This document shows positions 29,952 through 38,157 of a DNA stretch of 64,000 nt, piece after piece. Position 1 is the first letter of the stretch. Each line of letters begins with the position of its first letter. This DNA comes from Roseateles subflavus (lineage in GTDB: Bacteria; Pseudomonadota; Gammaproteobacteria; Burkholderiales; Burkholderiaceae_C). The notes below the pieces were generated by a model. That model saw only the letters and a list, made by a program, of their open reading frames with translations, was not told where the DNA came from and ran no database searches. The DNA lies in assembly GCF_030285365.1 (NCBI RefSeq), contig NZ_JASVDS010000001.1, forward strand, positions 992,001-1,056,000, in the 5' to 3' direction. A program made the position numbers and the translations under genes.

Positions 29952-30680
29952 ATGTCCCTCGATGCCATGACCGCTGCTCCCCGACTGTCTTTCGCCTCGC
30001 GCGCCCTGCTGGCCGCCGCGCTGTCCCTGCCGATGGTCGCGCTGGCGGCCCCACCGGGCACCCGCTACGTCACGGAGAAGGGCTGGGGTGACCTGAGCTT
30101 CGAGGGTGACAAGTTCGAGCTGCTCGCGATGGGCTCCAACGGCCACAGCTGCACGCTGGACGGCCCGCGCAAGGGCGACATCGGGGATGCGGGCGACGGC
30201 TGCAAGGTGGCGTTCAAGCCGCTGCCGGGCGGGCGCCTGCAGGTGGGGCCCGCCTCGCCGGCCATGGAGTCGGCCTGCCGGATGTTCTGCGGCCAGCGGG
30301 CCACGTTCGAGGGCATCTACCACCCGACGCCGGCCGGCTGCACCGAGCCCGAACGGCAGGCGCGCCAGGCGGCGGGCCTCAAGGACTACAAGGCCGGCCG
30401 CCATGCCGAGGCCGCGGCGCGCTGGGCGGCGCTGGCCACCGCCTGCGGCCCCTACCTGCATTGGTCGGAGGCCTATGCCCTGAACAACGACCGCGCGGTG
30501 GCGGCCTATCACCTGGGGCAGTCGGACGAGTGCATCCGGCTGTCCCGCGAGGGGGCGAACGAGGAGCAGCTGAAGATGTTCCGCGAGACGGCCCCCACGG
30601 ACCACGACATCCTGCTGCCGCTCTACCGCGCCGCGCGCTACAACCTGCAGCGCTGCAGCGGCAAGGCGGCGAAGTCCTGA
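29952..30680 (+). CDS. Exported Cys-rich protein of unknown function
   Basis: A 242-residue protein (237 if the ATG at 29967 is used) with a signal peptide ending at MVALAA. The mature part has at least eight Cys (including SCTLD, CKVAF, CRMFCGQ), consistent with periplasmic disulfides. A TPR-like helical stretch (AAGLKDYKAGRHAEAAARWAALA) follows. No family was recognised. The two possible ATGs lie 12 and 27 bp after a candidate -10 (TATGGT at 29935), so the 5' leader would be very short. It may be transcribed separately from proA, 64 bp upstream. Confidence 0.7.
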   Translation: MSLDAMTAAPRLSFASRALLAAALSLPMVALAAPPGTRYVTEKGWGDLSFEGDKFELLAMGSNGHSCTLDGPRKGDIGDAGDGCKVAFKPLPGGRLQVGPASPAMESACRMFCGQRATFEGIYHPTPAGCTEPERQARQAAGLKDYKAGRHAEAAARWAALATACGPYLHWSEAYALNNDRAVAAYHLGQSDECIRLSREGANEEQLKMFRETAPTDHDILLPLYRAARYNLQRCSGKAAKS

Positions 30681-30698
30681 CCGGGGGGCGTGGGTGGC

Positions 30699-32282
30699 TC
30701 AGCGCCAGCCCGTGACCTGCGCGTCGGCCGGGGCCGAGAGCTTGTAGCGGGCGCTGAAGCGCTGCGTCTGCTTCGGGGCGAGCGTCTGGCGCCAGGCGCG
30801 GATGCCGCGTTGCTCGCGCCATTCGCCCGGCTGGGGCTCGGGGGTGAAGGTCGCATCGATGCGGATGTCCGCATGCTGGCTGACCGGGCTGGCCTCCAGC
30901 ACCACGACCGGGATCGGCTTGTCGAGGCGGTTCTCCACCTCGTAGCTGCGTTCCACCTGGCGCTCCTGGCGCTGGCTGATGAGGCCGGACTGGGCGCCGT
31001 CAAGGCGCTCCGGCAGGCGGCGCACGCGCAGGCGATCGTCCCGGCCGAAGACCCAGTCGACCTTCTGCTCGCCGCTGAACAGCAGCTGGGAGTCCCCGAC
31101 CAGCAGGCCGTCGCGGTAGAGCTGCAGCTTGCCGCGCGGCCAGCTGCCGGCCGGGCGCGAGAGCTCGGCGATGAGGAAGGCGGCGTTGTCGACCTGCGGC
31201 TGCACGCGGCTGTAGACACCGGCCTCGATCACCTCCTGGCCGAGCGACAGCTGCAGGGCTTGCGCGCCGCTGAGCAGGCGCTGGCGGCCGGGCAGGGTGT
31301 AGTCCGTGGCGAACTCGCCGGCAAAGACCTCGGGCGTGAACGGCGACCGCACCCGCGAGCCGGTGACCTGCACGTGCTCCAGCGCCCCGGGCTTGCTGTC
31401 CGCCATCATGACGGGGGCCGGCGCGGCGGCATAGCGAGGGCGCGGCTCCTCTTTCGGGCGGATGTCCAGCAGCCAGGGCGCGAGAAAGCCCGGCCCACCC
31501 TGCGGCCGGCCGAGCTCGGTGCTCAGGCGCAGCGGCACGCTGCTCCAGTCTTCGCCCGTCTTCTGCGAGGCCTCGGCGCGGCGCTCCACGCTCAGCTTGC
31601 CCGTGGCGGTGTCGAGGCGGGCGCGGTAGAGCGGCGTCCAGCCCGCCTGCTCGCTGCGGTAGACCAGGCGCAGCTCGCCGCCCGCGGCGGTGTCCACGGG
31701 CACGGTCAGGACCTGGTACTGGCGCTGCTCACCCTCCTGCTCACGGGCCTGGGCCAGCTGGCGGTCCAGGGCCTCCGCGCGTTCCTTGAGCGACTGCTGG
31801 CGCTGCAGCTGCTCGAACGTCTGGCGGCGCAGCGTCTCGAGCGTGTCCTGCAGGCGCGGGCCCGGGGGCAGCTCCTTGCCGGTCAGGTGGCGCAGGAAAT
31901 TCAGCGAGACCTCGAGCGCCTCCTTCTCGGCCTGGAGCTGGCGGGACTGCTGCTCCAGCTCCCGCACCCGGCTGCCACGGTCGCATTCCGGCAGCAGCTC
32001 GGCGGGCTTGAGCTCCAGCCGGACCTCGCCCACGCCCATGTCGGCTGCGGGCAGGAGCTGGAGGGAATCGGCGACGAGGTCCGGGCTCAGGCAGCTGAAG
32101 CGGGCCTCGCGGGCATGGGGCGCCAGGGTCAGCGCCCGCTCGATCGTGGCGCCCTGGGGATGCAGGGTGACCTGGCGGAGGGTGTCGGAGGCGGGGGCGG
32201 CCTGGGCCAGGGAGGCCTGGCCCGCGGCGAGCAGGATCAGCAGCGGGAGGGGGCGGCACGTGACAGGCAGGGCGACGGGCAT
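30699..32282 (-). CDS. DUF4140/DUF4139 exported protein (mucoidy-inhibitor-like)
   Basis: A 527-residue protein with a signal peptide (LPLLILLAAGQASLAQA). A DUF4140-type N-terminal beta domain (VTLHPQGATIERALTL) is followed by a coiled coil at residues about 110–210, rich in Gln, Leu and Glu. The C-terminus is a DUF4139 domain (YRSEQAGWTPLYRARLD; SSVPLRLSTELGRP). Distant relatives are called MuiA-like, but the biochemical role is unknown. The segment VTGSRVRSPF inside DUF4139 resembles a TonB-receptor linker and is probably coincidence. A TTG at 32300 is an alternative start. Confidence 0.82.
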   Translation of the reverse strand: MPVALPVTCRPLPLLILLAAGQASLAQAAPASDTLRQVTLHPQGATIERALTLAPHAREARFSCLSPDLVADSLQLLPAADMGVGEVRLELKPAELLPECDRGSRVRELEQQSRQLQAEKEALEVSLNFLRHLTGKELPPGPRLQDTLETLRRQTFEQLQRQQSLKERAEALDRQLAQAREQEGEQRQYQVLTVPVDTAAGGELRLVYRSEQAGWTPLYRARLDTATGKLSVERRAEASQKTGEDWSSVPLRLSTELGRPQGGPGFLAPWLLDIRPKEEPRPRYAAAPAPVMMADSKPGALEHVQVTGSRVRSPFTPEVFAGEFATDYTLPGRQRLLSGAQALQLSLGQEVIEAGVYSRVQPQVDNAAFLIAELSRPAGSWPRGKLQLYRDGLLVGDSQLLFSGEQKVDWVFGRDDRLRVRRLPERLDGAQSGLISQRQERQVERSYEVENRLDKPIPVVVLEASPVSQHADIRIDATFTPEPQPGEWREQRGIRAWRQTLAPKQTQRFSARYKLSAPADAQVTGWR

Positions 32283-32339
32283 GGCAGTGGGGGCTGGCAA
32301 TGGGAGCCTGAGCCTAACACCGCCAGCCCGCTGCCGGCC

Positions 32340-32984
32340 TCAGGTGCCCCAGAGCCCTTCGAGGCGGGATTCGCTGTGCAGCGCGTCCAGCGCCATGGCC
32401 GCGCTGGCCGGGCTCGGCTCGCGCAGCTGGCGAGCCAGGCGCGGGCGGGCCCAGACCCAGGCCACGGCCATCGCCAGCACGAGGCCCAGGGCGTAGAGCT
32501 CGAGGAAGCCGCCGACGCCCATCACCGCGGCCAGCACCTTGGCGAGGCCGAGGAAGGCGGCGAAGAGCCAGCTGCAGGCGCTCACGGCCCCCAGCAGGCT
32601 CGGGACCTTGGCGGCCTGACGCGCATAGTCCGCGTCACCGGCGGGCGCCAGCAGGCGGGGCAGGGCCCAGCGGTGCAGGGCGAAGCCGTTGAGCGTCAGC
32701 ACGACCACGACGGCGATCTTGGCCAGCAGCTTGCCCTTGGAGGCGATGACGGCCGGCGCAAAGCCGGTGTCGATCCCGATGATCACCAGTCCGGTGATCC
32801 ACAGAGCCAGCAGGGCGCGGCTCACCCAGACCGTGCCCTCCCTCAGTTGCTCGTGGTCGATGCGGCGGCGCATGAACACGGCCAGGTCGCCCATGACGAT
32901 GCCCGCCGCAGCGGCGAAGCAGGCCAGGACGTGGGCATAGAGCGCCACCAGGCGCAGCAAGGCATCCCAATCCGGGAGTTGCAT
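32340..32984 (-). CDS. Multi-spanning inner-membrane protein, unknown function
   Basis: A 214-residue protein with five or six hydrophobic helices and no soluble domain (VALYAHVLACFAAAAGIVMG; ALLALWITGLVIIGID; LLAKIAVVVVLTLNGFAL). Conserved-looking His residues in helices 1 and 4 could bind a metal or heme, as in CopD-like families, but no firm assignment is possible. The start at 32984 is preceded by AGGAC. A small inverted repeat, AGGTC–GACCT (33001–33014), lies about 20 nt upstream in its leader. It is 57 bp from the DUF4139 gene and in the same direction. Confidence 0.75.
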   Translation of the reverse strand: MQLPDWDALLRLVALYAHVLACFAAAAGIVMGDLAVFMRRRIDHEQLREGTVWVSRALLALWITGLVIIGIDTGFAPAVIASKGKLLAKIAVVVVLTLNGFALHRWALPRLLAPAGDADYARQAAKVPSLLGAVSACSWLFAAFLGLAKVLAAVMGVGGFLELYALGLVLAMAVAWVWARPRLARQLREPSPASAAMALDALHSESRLEGLWGT

Positions 32985-33216
32985 GATGAAGTCCTCGTGT
33001 AGGTCCTAAGACCTCCTCGGCACCGTCGTTCTTCTTTTTCTTGCGTGGATCGTTTGCAGGACGGGTGCGGCAGTCTAGGAGTGCGGAAGCCCCTCCGACT
33101 TCAGGGTATTGCCCGAGCCATGTCCTTCCAAACGGTTTCACGTCGACCCTGCCCCTTGGCGCGGCGCCGGGCACTGCGGCAAGGGGCTCGATCGGGAGCA
33201 GCTCGGCCGGCAATGG

Positions 33217-33222
33217 CACACT
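33217..33222 (+). promoter_or_regulatory. Candidate -10 box for queC
   Basis: CACACT ends 7 bp before the queC ATG, and no Shine-Dalgarno lies between. If used, the mRNA would be leaderless. Confidence 0.35.
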
Positions 33223-33229
33223 GCGGGCC

Positions 33230-33958
33230 ATGAGTCTTCCCCCGCAAGCCAATTCCAGCCGCAAGGCCCTGGTGCTGTTCTCCGGCGGCCAGGATTCCAC
33301 CGCCTGCCTCGCCTGGGCGCTGGACCGCTACGCCCGCGTCGAGACGCTGGGCTTCGACTACGGCCAGCGCCACCGCGTCGAGCTCGACTGCCGCCAGACC
33401 GTGCGCCGCGAGCTGGCCGCGCAGTTCCCCGCCTGGGGCGCCAAGCTGGGTGAGGACCATGTGCTGGATCTCTCTCTCCTGGGTCAGATCTCCGACACGG
33501 CGCTGACCGAATCGCGCGCCATCGAGATGCAGGCGAACGGCCTGCCCAACACCTTCGTGCCCGGTCGCAACCTGCTCTTCCTGAGCTTCGCGGCGACGCT
33601 GGCCTACCGCCGCGGGGCTTCCGTGCTGGTCGGCGGCATGTGCGAGACGGACTACTCCGGCTACCCGGACTGCCGGGACAACACGCTCAAGGCGCTGCAG
33701 GTGGCCCTGAGCCTGGGCCTGGACCAGCCCATGACCATCGAGACGCCGCTCATGTTCATCACCAAGGCTGAGACCTGGGCCCTCACCGAGCGCCTGGGCG
33801 GCGCGGCGCTGAACGCGCTGGTGGTCGAGCACACGCACACCTGCTACCTGGGCGACCGCACGCTGCGGCACGCCTGGGGCCATGGCTGCGGCACCTGCCC
33901 GGCCTGCGAGCTGCGGGCGCAGGGCTATGAGGGCTGGCTGGCGGGTCGCGGGGCGTGA
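33230..33958 (+). CDS. queC: 7-cyano-7-deazaguanine synthase
   Basis: A 242-residue ATP-dependent enzyme converting 7-carboxy-7-deazaguanine to preQ0 in queuosine biosynthesis. The PP-loop ATPase motif is [18 protein letters not shown]. Family signatures include [22 protein letters not shown] and [15 protein letters not shown]. The zinc site is the C-terminal set HTHTCYLG and [11 protein letters not shown]. FolE, which makes the GTP-derived precursor of the same pathway, lies 1.05 kb away on the other strand. No preQ1 riboswitch was seen upstream. Confidence 0.95.
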   Translation: MSLPPQANSSRKALVLFSGGQDSTACLAWALDRYARVETLGFDYGQRHRVELDCRQTVRRELAAQFPAWGAKLGEDHVLDLSLLGQISDTALTESRAIEMQANGLPNTFVPGRNLLFLSFAATLAYRRGASVLVGGMCETDYSGYPDCRDNTLKALQVALSLGLDQPMTIETPLMFITKAETWALTERLGGAALNALVVEHTHTCYLGDRTLRHAWGHGCGTCPACELRAQGYEGWLAGRGA

Positions 33959-33963
33959 GCGGG

Positions 33964-34509
33964 ATGACGTCCTGGTCCTGGACCCCCTGGGTGCTCGGCG
34001 CCCTGCTCTTCTTCTGGGGCGTGGGTGGCTACAACCGCATGATGCGGCTGCGCAATGCCATCGGCGCGGCCTACGGGCAGCTGGACGGCCTGCTCAGCCA
34101 GCGTGCGCAGCTGTGCGCCCGGCTGCTGGAGGGGCTGCGGCCGCTGCTGCAGAACGAGCAGGCCACCTTCGATGCGCTGGAGAGCGCCCAGGCCGAGGCC
34201 CAGGCGGCGGCGAACGCCGTGCGCGCCCGGCCCTTCGCGGCGGACCCGGTCGCCGCGCTGGCCGTGGCGGCGGCGGTGCATGCCGCGGCGCTCACGCGGC
34301 TGATGTCCCTCGTCGAACACCACGGCGAGCTCGCCGAGCATCCCGAGGTCTTCGCGCTGGTCGACGAGCTGAAGATGGTCGAGCGCCAGCGCGCCTTCGC
34401 CCGGCAGCTGTTCAACCAGGCGGTGAGTGTCTACAACGAGGCGGTGCAGCAGTTCCCGACGCGGGTCCTGGCCAGCTTCTTCGGCTTCGGCGAGGCCCGC
34501 TCGCTCTGA
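33964..34509 (+). CDS. LemA-like membrane-anchored helical protein
   Basis: A 181-residue protein. One N-terminal membrane helix (WVLGALLFFWGVGGYNRM) is followed by a long helical body with the LemA pattern: an RNAIGAAYGQLDGLLSQRAQLC segment near the membrane, and ERQRAFARQLFNQAVSVYNEAVQQFP near the end. LemA proteins are structural and of unclear function; some are linked to MHC-like presentation in Listeria, others to membrane stress. A GTG at 33955 overlapping the queC stop is an equally plausible start and would couple the two genes. Confidence 0.85.
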   Translation: MTSWSWTPWVLGALLFFWGVGGYNRMMRLRNAIGAAYGQLDGLLSQRAQLCARLLEGLRPLLQNEQATFDALESAQAEAQAAANAVRARPFAADPVAALAVAAAVHAAALTRLMSLVEHHGELAEHPEVFALVDELKMVERQRAFARQLFNQAVSVYNEAVQQFPTRVLASFFGFGEARSL

Positions 34510-34555
34510 TCTTGCGCGCGGCCGGGAGGCGGTGGCCCCCAGCCCGGCGCGGGTC

Positions 34556-34978
34556 TCAGCTGCACTCGATCACGCCGGAGCTCACCAGCTCCTGGAACAG
34601 CGCCATCAGCGCCTGGCCGCGCATCGCGTAGGGGTTCAGGCGCGTGGTGTCGCAGTACTTGAGCACCAGGGCCGGGTTGAGCCGGTGCAGGTTGACCTGG
34701 CCCATCGACCAGCCGGCGAAGCGGCGCTCGTCGATTTCCTCGTAGCTCAGCAGGATCACGTCGTGGTGGCGCGGATCCTGGACGATGGCCTTGTAGCGCG
34801 CATTGACGGCATCGCGGCCGCCCTCGAGCACCTGGATGAAGACACCGTCGCTCAGGCACAGCAGGCCGGTGATGCCTTCGGCCGGGTTGTGTTCTCGTGA
34901 CTGCTTGAGGATGGCGGCCAGCTGGCTTTCCTTGGTGCCTTCGGCGGCACGGCTGGCATAGAGAAGACGGACAAGCAT
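34556..34978 (-). CDS. BLUF-domain blue-light sensor
   Basis: A 140-residue single-domain protein. FAD-binding BLUF landmarks are all there: the photoactive Tyr at the start (VRLLYASRA), the Asn of SREHNPAEGITGLL, and the key Gln of GVFIQVLEGG. A C-terminal helical cap of about 40 residues follows, with no attached enzyme, so output must be by protein partner (the short PixD/Slr1694 class). The start at 34978 has GGAG upstream. It lies 28 bp downstream of folE on the same strand, a probable operon. Confidence 0.92.
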   Translation of the reverse strand: MLVRLLYASRAAEGTKESQLAAILKQSREHNPAEGITGLLCLSDGVFIQVLEGGRDAVNARYKAIVQDPRHHDVILLSYEEIDERRFAGWSMGQVNLHRLNPALVLKYCDTTRLNPYAMRGQALMALFQELVSSGVIECS

Positions 34979-35006
34979 GGGGCACTCCGGGAGGGTGGGG
35001 CGGGGC

Positions 35007-35732
35007 TTACTTCTTGCTGAGCAGCGAGAGGAATTCGCGACGCAGGTTCGGATCCTTGAGGAAGGCGCCGCGCATCACACTGTTGGTCATCATCGAGTCG
35101 CTGTCCTTGACGCCGCGCCAATGCATGCAGAAATGGTCGGCCTCCATCACGATGCCGAGGCCGTCCGGCTGGACCCGCTCCTGCAGCTCGTTGGCCAGCA
35201 TCGTCACGGCCTCTTCCTGGATCTGGGGGCGGCTCATGATCCAGTCGGTGAGCCGCGCGTACTTCGACAGGCCGATCAGGTTCGAGTGCTCGTTGGGCAG
35301 CAGGCCGATCCACACCCGGCCGACGATGGGGCACAGGTGGTGCGAGCAGGCCGAGCGCACGGTGATGGGGCCGACGATCATCAGCTCGTTGAGCCGCGTG
35401 ATGTTGGGGAACTCGGTGACGTCCGGCGCCTGCACATAGCGCCCCTTGAACACCTCGCGGACGAACATCTTGGCCACGCGCTTGGCGGTGTCCTGCGTGT
35501 TGTGGTCGCTGTCGGTGTCGATCACCAGGGCCCGCAGCACGCCCTGGAGCTGCTTCTGGACTTCGGCCTGGATCTCGTCGAGCTCGCCGTCCTCGATGAA
35601 GTCGGCGATGTTGTCGTTGGCGTGGTGTCGGCAGTCGGCGGCGAGCAGGCGGTAGCGCACGCGCTCCGAGGCGGGCAGCGCGGCCAGCTCGTCGGCGCTG
35701 AGGGCGGGGAGGGAGGCGGTCTTGCCGGGCAT
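35007..35732 (-). CDS. folE: GTP cyclohydrolase I
   Basis: A 241-residue enzyme converting GTP to 7,8-dihydroneopterin triphosphate, the entry to folate and, through QueD, to queuosine. The zinc ligands sit in VRSACSHHLCPIVG (Cys, His) with the second Cys in ADHFCMHWRGV. The signature MIVGPITV precedes them. The N-terminal 50 residues are a species-typical extension. The start at 35732 gives a short leader. Downstream after 28 bp is a BLUF photosensor gene; queC lies just beyond, suggesting a pterin/deazapurine neighbourhood. Confidence 0.95.
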   Translation of the reverse strand: MPGKTASLPALSADELAALPASERVRYRLLAADCRHHANDNIADFIEDGELDEIQAEVQKQLQGVLRALVIDTDSDHNTQDTAKRVAKMFVREVFKGRYVQAPDVTEFPNITRLNELMIVGPITVRSACSHHLCPIVGRVWIGLLPNEHSNLIGLSKYARLTDWIMSRPQIQEEAVTMLANELQERVQPDGLGIVMEADHFCMHWRGVKDSDSMMTNSVMRGAFLKDPNLRREFLSLLSKK

Positions 35733-35939
35733 GGGGGTCTCGCAGAGAACTTGTTGTGCGCGGATTGTGGCCTCTTTGGCGGCAAAGAGCGCAGGCGCCG
35801 GGCGCTTGTCCCCAGGGGCCGGCAGGGCAAGGGCGGTGGGCGTCGCATGGAGGCAGGCTGGGGAGGCGACGGCGCCGCCGTCTGACGCCCGTCGCCGGCC
35901 CCCTTCAAACCGGCCTAAGTCTCGGAACGGGGCGGCACT

Positions 35940-35945
35940 TACACT
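35940..35945 (+). promoter_or_regulatory. Candidate -10 box for rsmB
   Basis: TACACT followed by GCCCGG and then the GTG start codon. A transcript would begin at the GTG itself. Confidence 0.4.
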
Positions 35946-35951
35946 GCCCGG

Positions 35952-37346
35952 GTGTCTGAAAACTCCTCCTCCACCGCTGCCGGCATCCCCCTGCAGCGCC
36001 TCCTGCTCCAGACCGCGGACGCCGTCCAGGCCGTGCGCCAGGGGCGCTCGCTCACGGATGTCCTGGCCCGCTGCCCGCGCGAGCTGCGCCCTGGCACCCA
36101 GGCCCTGAGCTTCCACGTCCTGCGCCACCTGGGCGCGGCCCAGGCTCTGCGCCGCCAGCTCGCGCCCAAGGCGCCACCGCCCAAGGTCGAGAACCTGCTG
36201 CTGTGCGCGCTGGCCCTGCTGTGGCCCGCCGAGGAGCCGCCCTACGCCGCCCATACCGTCGTCGACCAGGCCGTGCGGGCCATGCGCCAGCGCGCGGCCC
36301 CGAGCGCTGGCTTCGTGAACGCCGTGCTGCGCCGCTTCCTGCGGGAGCGCGAGGCCCTCGTGCAGGCCCTGCAGCGCGACCCGGTGGCGCACCACAACCA
36401 TCCGCAGTGGTGGATCGACCGCGTCCGTCAGGACTGGCCCGAGCACTGGCAGGGCATCCTGGCCGCCAACAACAGCCGTCCCCCCATGACGCTGCGCGTG
36501 AACGCCCGCCAGGGCAGCGCGGCGGACTACCAGGCCCGCCTGACGGCGCAGGGACTGGCCTCGCGCCTGCTGGGCGATCGTCTGCCGCAGGGCCTGCTGC
36601 TGGATCGCCCGCAGCCGGTGTCCGCGCTGCCGGGCTTCGAGCAGGGGGCCGTGTCGGTGCAGGACGCCGCCGCCCAGATCGCCGCCCCGCTGACGGTGGC
36701 CGCCCTGCGCGGGCGCACGGGCGAGGGGCAAGACCTGGCCCTCGCCGCCCTGCCAAGCGGCGCCCGGGTGCTCGACGCCTGCTCCGCGCCGGGGGGCAAG
36801 ACCGCGCACCTGCTGGAGCTGCAGGCGCTGGACCTGCTGGCCCTGGACGCCGACGCCGAGCGCCTGGCCCGCGTCAATGACAACCTTGCCCGCCTGCAGC
36901 TGCAGGCCGGCACCCGCGCGGTGGATGCCCGCCAGACCGCCGACTGGTGGGACGGCCGCCCCTTTGACGCCATCCTGCTCGACGCGCCGTGCAGCGCCTC
37001 CGGCATCGTGCGCCGCCACCCGGACGTGCGCTGGCTGCGCCGCCCGGAGGACATCGCCCAGCTGGCGCGCATCCAGGCCGAGCTGCTGGACGCCCTGTGG
37101 CCGCTGCTCAAGCCGGGGGGGCGGCTCGTCTACGCCACCTGCTCGCTGTTCAGGGCGGAGGGGCAGGACCAGGTCGACGCATTTTTGCAACGCCGGCCTG
37201 ATGCGAAGGCCCTGGAGTGTGCCGGGCTCACGGGCCATCTGCTACCCGTGCCTGACAATGGCTCCCAGAACGCGGCCGGGCAGGCTGTCCCGCTGGACGG
37301 CTTCTTCTATGCCCTGCTCCTGAAATCGCCCGCATCCACCCACTGA
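35952..37346 (+). CDS. rsmB: 16S rRNA (cytosine-967-C5) methyltransferase
   Basis: A 464-residue SAM-dependent enzyme making m5C967 in 16S rRNA. The N-terminal 150 residues are the NusB-like RNA-binding domain (LLLQTADAVQAVRQG ... APSAGFVNAVLRRFL). The C-terminal methyltransferase has the SAM motif LDACSAPGGKTAHLLE and the two catalytic Cys regions ILLDAPCSASGIVRR and VYATCSLF. The start is a GTG; no Shine-Dalgarno is present and a -10-like box ends 6 bp upstream. The stop overlaps the next start by one base. Confidence 0.95.
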   Translation: MSENSSSTAAGIPLQRLLLQTADAVQAVRQGRSLTDVLARCPRELRPGTQALSFHVLRHLGAAQALRRQLAPKAPPPKVENLLLCALALLWPAEEPPYAAHTVVDQAVRAMRQRAAPSAGFVNAVLRRFLREREALVQALQRDPVAHHNHPQWWIDRVRQDWPEHWQGILAANNSRPPMTLRVNARQGSAADYQARLTAQGLASRLLGDRLPQGLLLDRPQPVSALPGFEQGAVSVQDAAAQIAAPLTVAALRGRTGEGQDLALAALPSGARVLDACSAPGGKTAHLLELQALDLLALDADAERLARVNDNLARLQLQAGTRAVDARQTADWWDGRPFDAILLDAPCSASGIVRRHPDVRWLRRPEDIAQLARIQAELLDALWPLLKPGGRLVYATCSLFRAEGQDQVDAFLQRRPDAKALECAGLTGHLLPVPDNGSQNAAGQAVPLDGFFYALLLKSPASTH

Positions 37347-38008
37347 TGGTTCTTGCTCCCCTGGCGCCGGTGTCGCCATGTCTGCTGCGCTGCGCCTGGC
37401 CCGCCAAGGGTCTGGGCCGCGCTGTGGCATGGGGCGGGCGGCTGCTTCTGGGGATCGTGCTGATGCTGGCCCTGCTGCTCGGGGCGGTGTCCGCGGCGCG
37501 CGCCGAGGGCATCCACCTGAGCGACCTGCGCACGGAGCGCACCGACGACGGCTTGCAGCTGAGTTTCAGCGCTCGCTTCGAGCTGACCCGCCCGGTGGAG
37601 GAGGCCTTGCTCAAGGGCTTGCCGGTCTTCTTCCAGGCCGAGGTCACCGTGATGCGCAGCCGCTGGTACTGGCGCGATGCCCGTGCGGCGCGGGCCACGC
37701 GCAGCTGGCGCCTCGTCTGGCAGCCGCTGACCCGCCAGTACCGGGTGACCACCGAGGGCCTGCACCAGAACTTCGACTCCCTCCCCGAGGCCCTGGCCTT
37801 CATGCGGGGTGTCGCCGGCTGGCGCATCGCCGAGCCCCGCGACATCGACGAGGAAGGCAAGTACTACCTCGAGTTCAGCTACAAGCTCGACACCTCCCAG
37901 CTGCCGCGCCCCATGCAGATCGGCCTGGGCGCGCCGCAGGGCTGGGGCCTGAGCGTCGAGCAGCGCCTCAACCTCGCGCCTGATTTCAGCGCCAAGCTGC
38001 AGCCATGA
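37346..38008 (+). CDS. DUF4390 exported protein
   Basis: A 220-residue protein with an N-terminal hydrophobic helix (LLLGIVLMLALLLGAVSAARA) that looks like a long signal peptide or anchor. The body has DUF4390 features (LRTERTDDGLQLSFSARFEL; FFQAEVTVMRSRWYWRD; EFSYKLDTSQLPRPMQIG). The family is a constant neighbour of NtrY-like kinases in betaproteobacteria and may supply a periplasmic input to it. The function is untested. ATG overlaps the rsmB stop (TGATG), and its own stop is overlapped by an ATG that opens the tandem-repeat frame at 38005. Confidence 0.85.
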   Translation: MVLAPLAPVSPCLLRCAWPAKGLGRAVAWGGRLLLGIVLMLALLLGAVSAARAEGIHLSDLRTERTDDGLQLSFSARFELTRPVEEALLKGLPVFFQAEVTVMRSRWYWRDARAARATRSWRLVWQPLTRQYRVTTEGLHQNFDSLPEALAFMRGVAGWRIAEPRDIDEEGKYYLEFSYKLDTSQLPRPMQIGLGAPQGWGLSVEQRLNLAPDFSAKLQP

Positions 38009-38157
38009 GCGCCGCCCGGCCGCCCGTAGGCGCGAATTCCCGCCTGGCGGGACCGCACATCGTGCGAAGGGTGCCCACAATGGACGCCGCCCGGCCGCCC
38101 GTAGGCGCGAATTCCCGCCTGGCGGGACCGCACATCGTGCGAAGGATGCTCCCGTGA
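38005..38157 (+). CDS. Candidate 50-residue ORF made of a perfect 25-residue tandem repeat
   Basis: The ATG at 38005 overlaps the DUF4390 stop (ATGA), and the TGA at 38155 overlaps the ntrY GTG (GTGA). The product is two copies of a 25-residue unit sharing ARPPVGANSRLAGPHIVRR; only the joints differ (VPTMD against MLP). Each copy ends in the purine-rich GCGAAGG, which can serve as Shine-Dalgarno for the next start. No family is known to me. The underlying DNA is a 61-bp repeat of REP-like character, so the frame may be an accident of the repeat. The double stop/start coupling makes it worth keeping. Confidence 0.4.
   Translation: MSAARPPVGANSRLAGPHIVRRVPTMDAARPPVGANSRLAGPHIVRRMLP
38010..38145. 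repeat. Two identical 61-bp repeat units, period 75 bp
   Basis: Copies at 38010–38070 and 38085–38145 are identical and separated by 14 bp. Each contains short palindromes (CGCCCGTAGGCG, CCCGCCTGGCGGG, CGCACATCGTGCG), so each can fold into consecutive hairpins like REP/BIME elements. The 75-bp period preserves the reading frame. Confidence 0.85.

Noticed and set aside
32985-33229. preQ1 riboswitch upstream of queC
   Set aside because: No class I or II consensus was found, and the candidate promoter would exclude a leader.
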